This document shows, piece by piece, positions 5,841 through 7,245 of a DNA stretch of 7,245 nt. Origin of the DNA: Pyrinomonadaceae bacterium (GTDB taxonomy: Bacteria > Acidobacteriota > Blastocatellia > Pyrinomonadales > Pyrinomonadaceae). The translations under genes were made by a program, and so were the position numbers. How positions within the stretch are numbered: the first letter of the stretch is position 1; every line of letters begins with the position of its first letter. Location of the stretch: the NCBI GenBank assembly GCA_025937955.1, contig JAICQI010000291.1, positions 1-7,245 of the forward strand, read 5' to 3'. The notes beneath the pieces were generated by a model. It searched no databases. It was given only the letters and a program-made list of their open reading frames with translations, and was not told the DNA's origin.

Positions 5841-7245
5841 ATTCGAGCATTGCTGAGAGTGAGTGCTGGACGAAGTCAGTGCGGACCTCGCTATAGTGAA
5901 TCCCCTGGCGCAGGCCACCGATAGCGTAGTCCGGGTTGGGGAGGATCGCTCGATCGCGGTCCTGGATGATGAGTTGATCGAGGAAGCGAAAGCCGCGCGC
6001 GCATGAATCGAAGTAAGTTTTACGGCGCGAGCTGTCTGCTATAGACATTGCGGACGCCAGGCCTTCGAGATAGACCGCGGTGGTGTAGCCGGGCGTGCCG
6101 GGTTGATGGTCGTTGATGAAGCCGCCGGACTTGTCCTGCTGGTAGCCCAGAAGCCAGTCTGCGATCTCGAACGTCATGTCAGCGAAATGCTGCTCGCCGG
6201 TCACTTGCCACCACTTGCTGAACGCCTGCAACAACCACGTGACTTGCCCGAAGTGACGTTTGTAGCGAAAGCGATGACGGTAATATTGAAAACTGCGCCG
6301 CAATCGTTCTTCATCAATCGTCGACGCATTTTGTTCGCAGGCGACTGCGAGAGCGAGAAGCACCTGGCCCGGGAAGTAATCCTGATACGGTTCGAGAGAT
6401 GGATCGTCAGTTTTGTGAGTGGCGATGCGGCCGTGAGGAAGCTCAACGCGTTGCCACAGCGTCGTGGCCAGATCCTTCATCAACGAACGTCGCGGATCGT
6501 CGTCTGCTAAATTGCAGAGCGCGAGTAGCAGGAACGAGATCTCGGCAACAGAGTCGTCCAACTTGTTTGCGAGCAGATAATCGATCACTTTGCCGGCAGC
6601 ATTTCCAAGTTCATCACCTCCGAGGATCTTATGAGCGCGGGCCAATACCCACGCGCCGTGAGCTTGTCTCGCTTGATCAACGCCCTCGAATAGACGGTTG
6701 TGAAAAGGTTGATACGACGAGAAGAACGTGCCGTCTTCGCGCAAGTGTTTGAGCAGGTAACGCACGTGCAGTTTGCGATGTCGAGCGACAAGCTCGTCAA
6801 CTGGCGGGAGGGTCTGTTGCGGCGGAGCAAAACCTCCAATCACCGTCCAGACGCCTTCACAACCAGCGAACCACGTAGCGCAATCGAACCTGCACCAGGT
6901 GTAAGGCGGCTCAGTCAGCCCAGCCTTGTCGAGCACTGCCTTTGCAAAACTCACGTTGTTTAGATTCCAAAGGCCGGCGACGAACGGAAGCAGTAACCCG
7001 ATGCGCTGGCCCTGATAGACCATCAGCGTCTGATCACCATGACGATAGTAATTAACCACTTCTTCCGGCGGCGACTGTCCGATTACAAGCGGATCAAAGA
7101 GCATCGAAACGGTAACCGCGATCGAATCGGCATTGACCGGTGTCGTCTCGGAAAACCTTTCATCGCGAAGCGCGGCCACCACAATCTTCTTCAGATCGTC
7201 GTCGAGATTGCGTAAAGCCAAACCCATGCAGCCACGCAGCCGGCC
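5818..7245 (-). CDS. AMMECR1-domain protein fused to a putative alpha/alpha-toroid domain, 5' partial
   Basis: The gene enters from the right edge. The first visible codons give GRLRGCMG, the AMMECR1 signature (LRGCIG in relatives), so the ATG at 7227-7225 is internal and the true start lies beyond the window. Numbering from that Met, the AMMECR1 domain runs to about residue 120: AALRDERF at 18-25, then the YYRHGDQTLMVYQGQRIGLLLP segment at 60-81, equivalent to the HGL-x-V-x-x-x-x-x-x-GLLLP stretch of the family. AMMECR1 proteins act in a system with Memo-like and radical SAM partners whose chemistry is poorly known; neither is seen here. Residues about 145-460 form a second, mostly helical region with repeated helix pairs and aromatic, acidic loop motifs (EPYQDYFPGQ 279-288, SGGFIND 367-373, TAVYLEGL 383-390, GIHYSEVRTDF 442-452). 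This suggests an alpha/alpha-toroid like those of glycoside hydrolases or sugar epimerases. I do not recognise a catalytic signature. The last seven residues come from repeat copy C. Confidence 0.8.
   Translation of the reverse strand, partial: GRLRGCMGLALRNLDDDLKKIVVAALRDERFSETTPVNADSIAVTVSMLFDPLVIGQSPPEEVVNYYRHGDQTLMVYQGQRIGLLLPFVAGLWNLNNVSFAKAVLDKAGLTEPPYTWCRFDCATWFAGCEGVWTVIGGFAPPQQTLPPVDELVARHRKLHVRYLLKHLREDGTFFSSYQPFHNRLFEGVDQARQAHGAWVLARAHKILGGDELGNAAGKVIDYLLANKLDDSVAEISFLLLALCNLADDDPRRSLMKDLATTLWQRVELPHGRIATHKTDDPSLEPYQDYFPGQVLLALAVACEQNASTIDEERLRRSFQYYRHRFRYKRHFGQVTWLLQAFSKWWQVTGEQHFADMTFEIADWLLGYQQDKSGGFINDHQPGTPGYTTAVYLEGLASAMSIADSSRRKTYFDSCARGFRFLDQLIIQDRDRAILPNPDYAIGGLRQGIHYSEVRTDFVQHSLSAMLEFSHGLHG

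Noticed and set aside
5703..5918. Small minus-strand open frame spanning the hairpin and the AMMECR1 3' end
   Set aside because: It is out of frame with the AMMECR1 gene, made largely of repeat sequence and has no recognisable features.
7225..7227. ATG as the start of the AMMECR1-type gene
   Set aside because: The codons before it, up to the window edge, encode GRLRGC in frame, which with the Met-Gly completes the AMMECR1 signature. The Met is internal.

Overview
The window reads as a piece of a bacterial chromosome from a Gram-negative-type (diderm) organism. It carries lpxD (lipid A synthesis) beside core genes for coenzyme A synthesis, uracil repair and replication restart, at a moderately high GC content. 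The gene order, the short repeat elements at gene borders and the AMMECR1-type protein would suit a soil Acidobacteriota-like lineage. That placement is an inference and was not tested. There are no mobile-element genes, CRISPR arrays, tRNAs or rRNAs.

Left part, plus strand (1-4847): four genes run in the same direction with short gaps. They are the CoaB end of coaBC (its start lies outside the window), a family-4 type uracil-DNA glycosylase, priA and lpxD. The spacing (89, 24 and 13 nt) suggests one transcription unit. The coaBC frame is interrupted by a single in-frame TGA at 120-122, exactly where the lysine of the conserved SSGKMG motif should be. The frame is intact on both sides.

Right part, minus strand (4874-7245): a FabG-like short-chain dehydrogenase converges on lpxD. 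Upstream of it is a long protein whose visible N-terminal part is an AMMECR1 domain and whose remainder looks like an alpha/alpha-toroid enzyme domain. The AMMECR1 gene is cut by the right edge: the conserved LRGC-M-G motif continues to the last base, so the ATG at 7225-7227 is internal and not the start.

The least ordinary feature is the junctions. Every gene border except priA-lpxD is occupied by a repeat: a 27-bp imperfect inverted repeat after coaBC, an AT-rich hairpin between the two minus-strand genes, and three copies of a short element made of ATCYGYG units at a 9-10 nt period ending in GCTAA. These elements run into the genes. They supply the GTG start of priA and appear to supply the last codons of lpxD and of the AMMECR1 gene. 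No gene-free stretch exceeds 200 nt.
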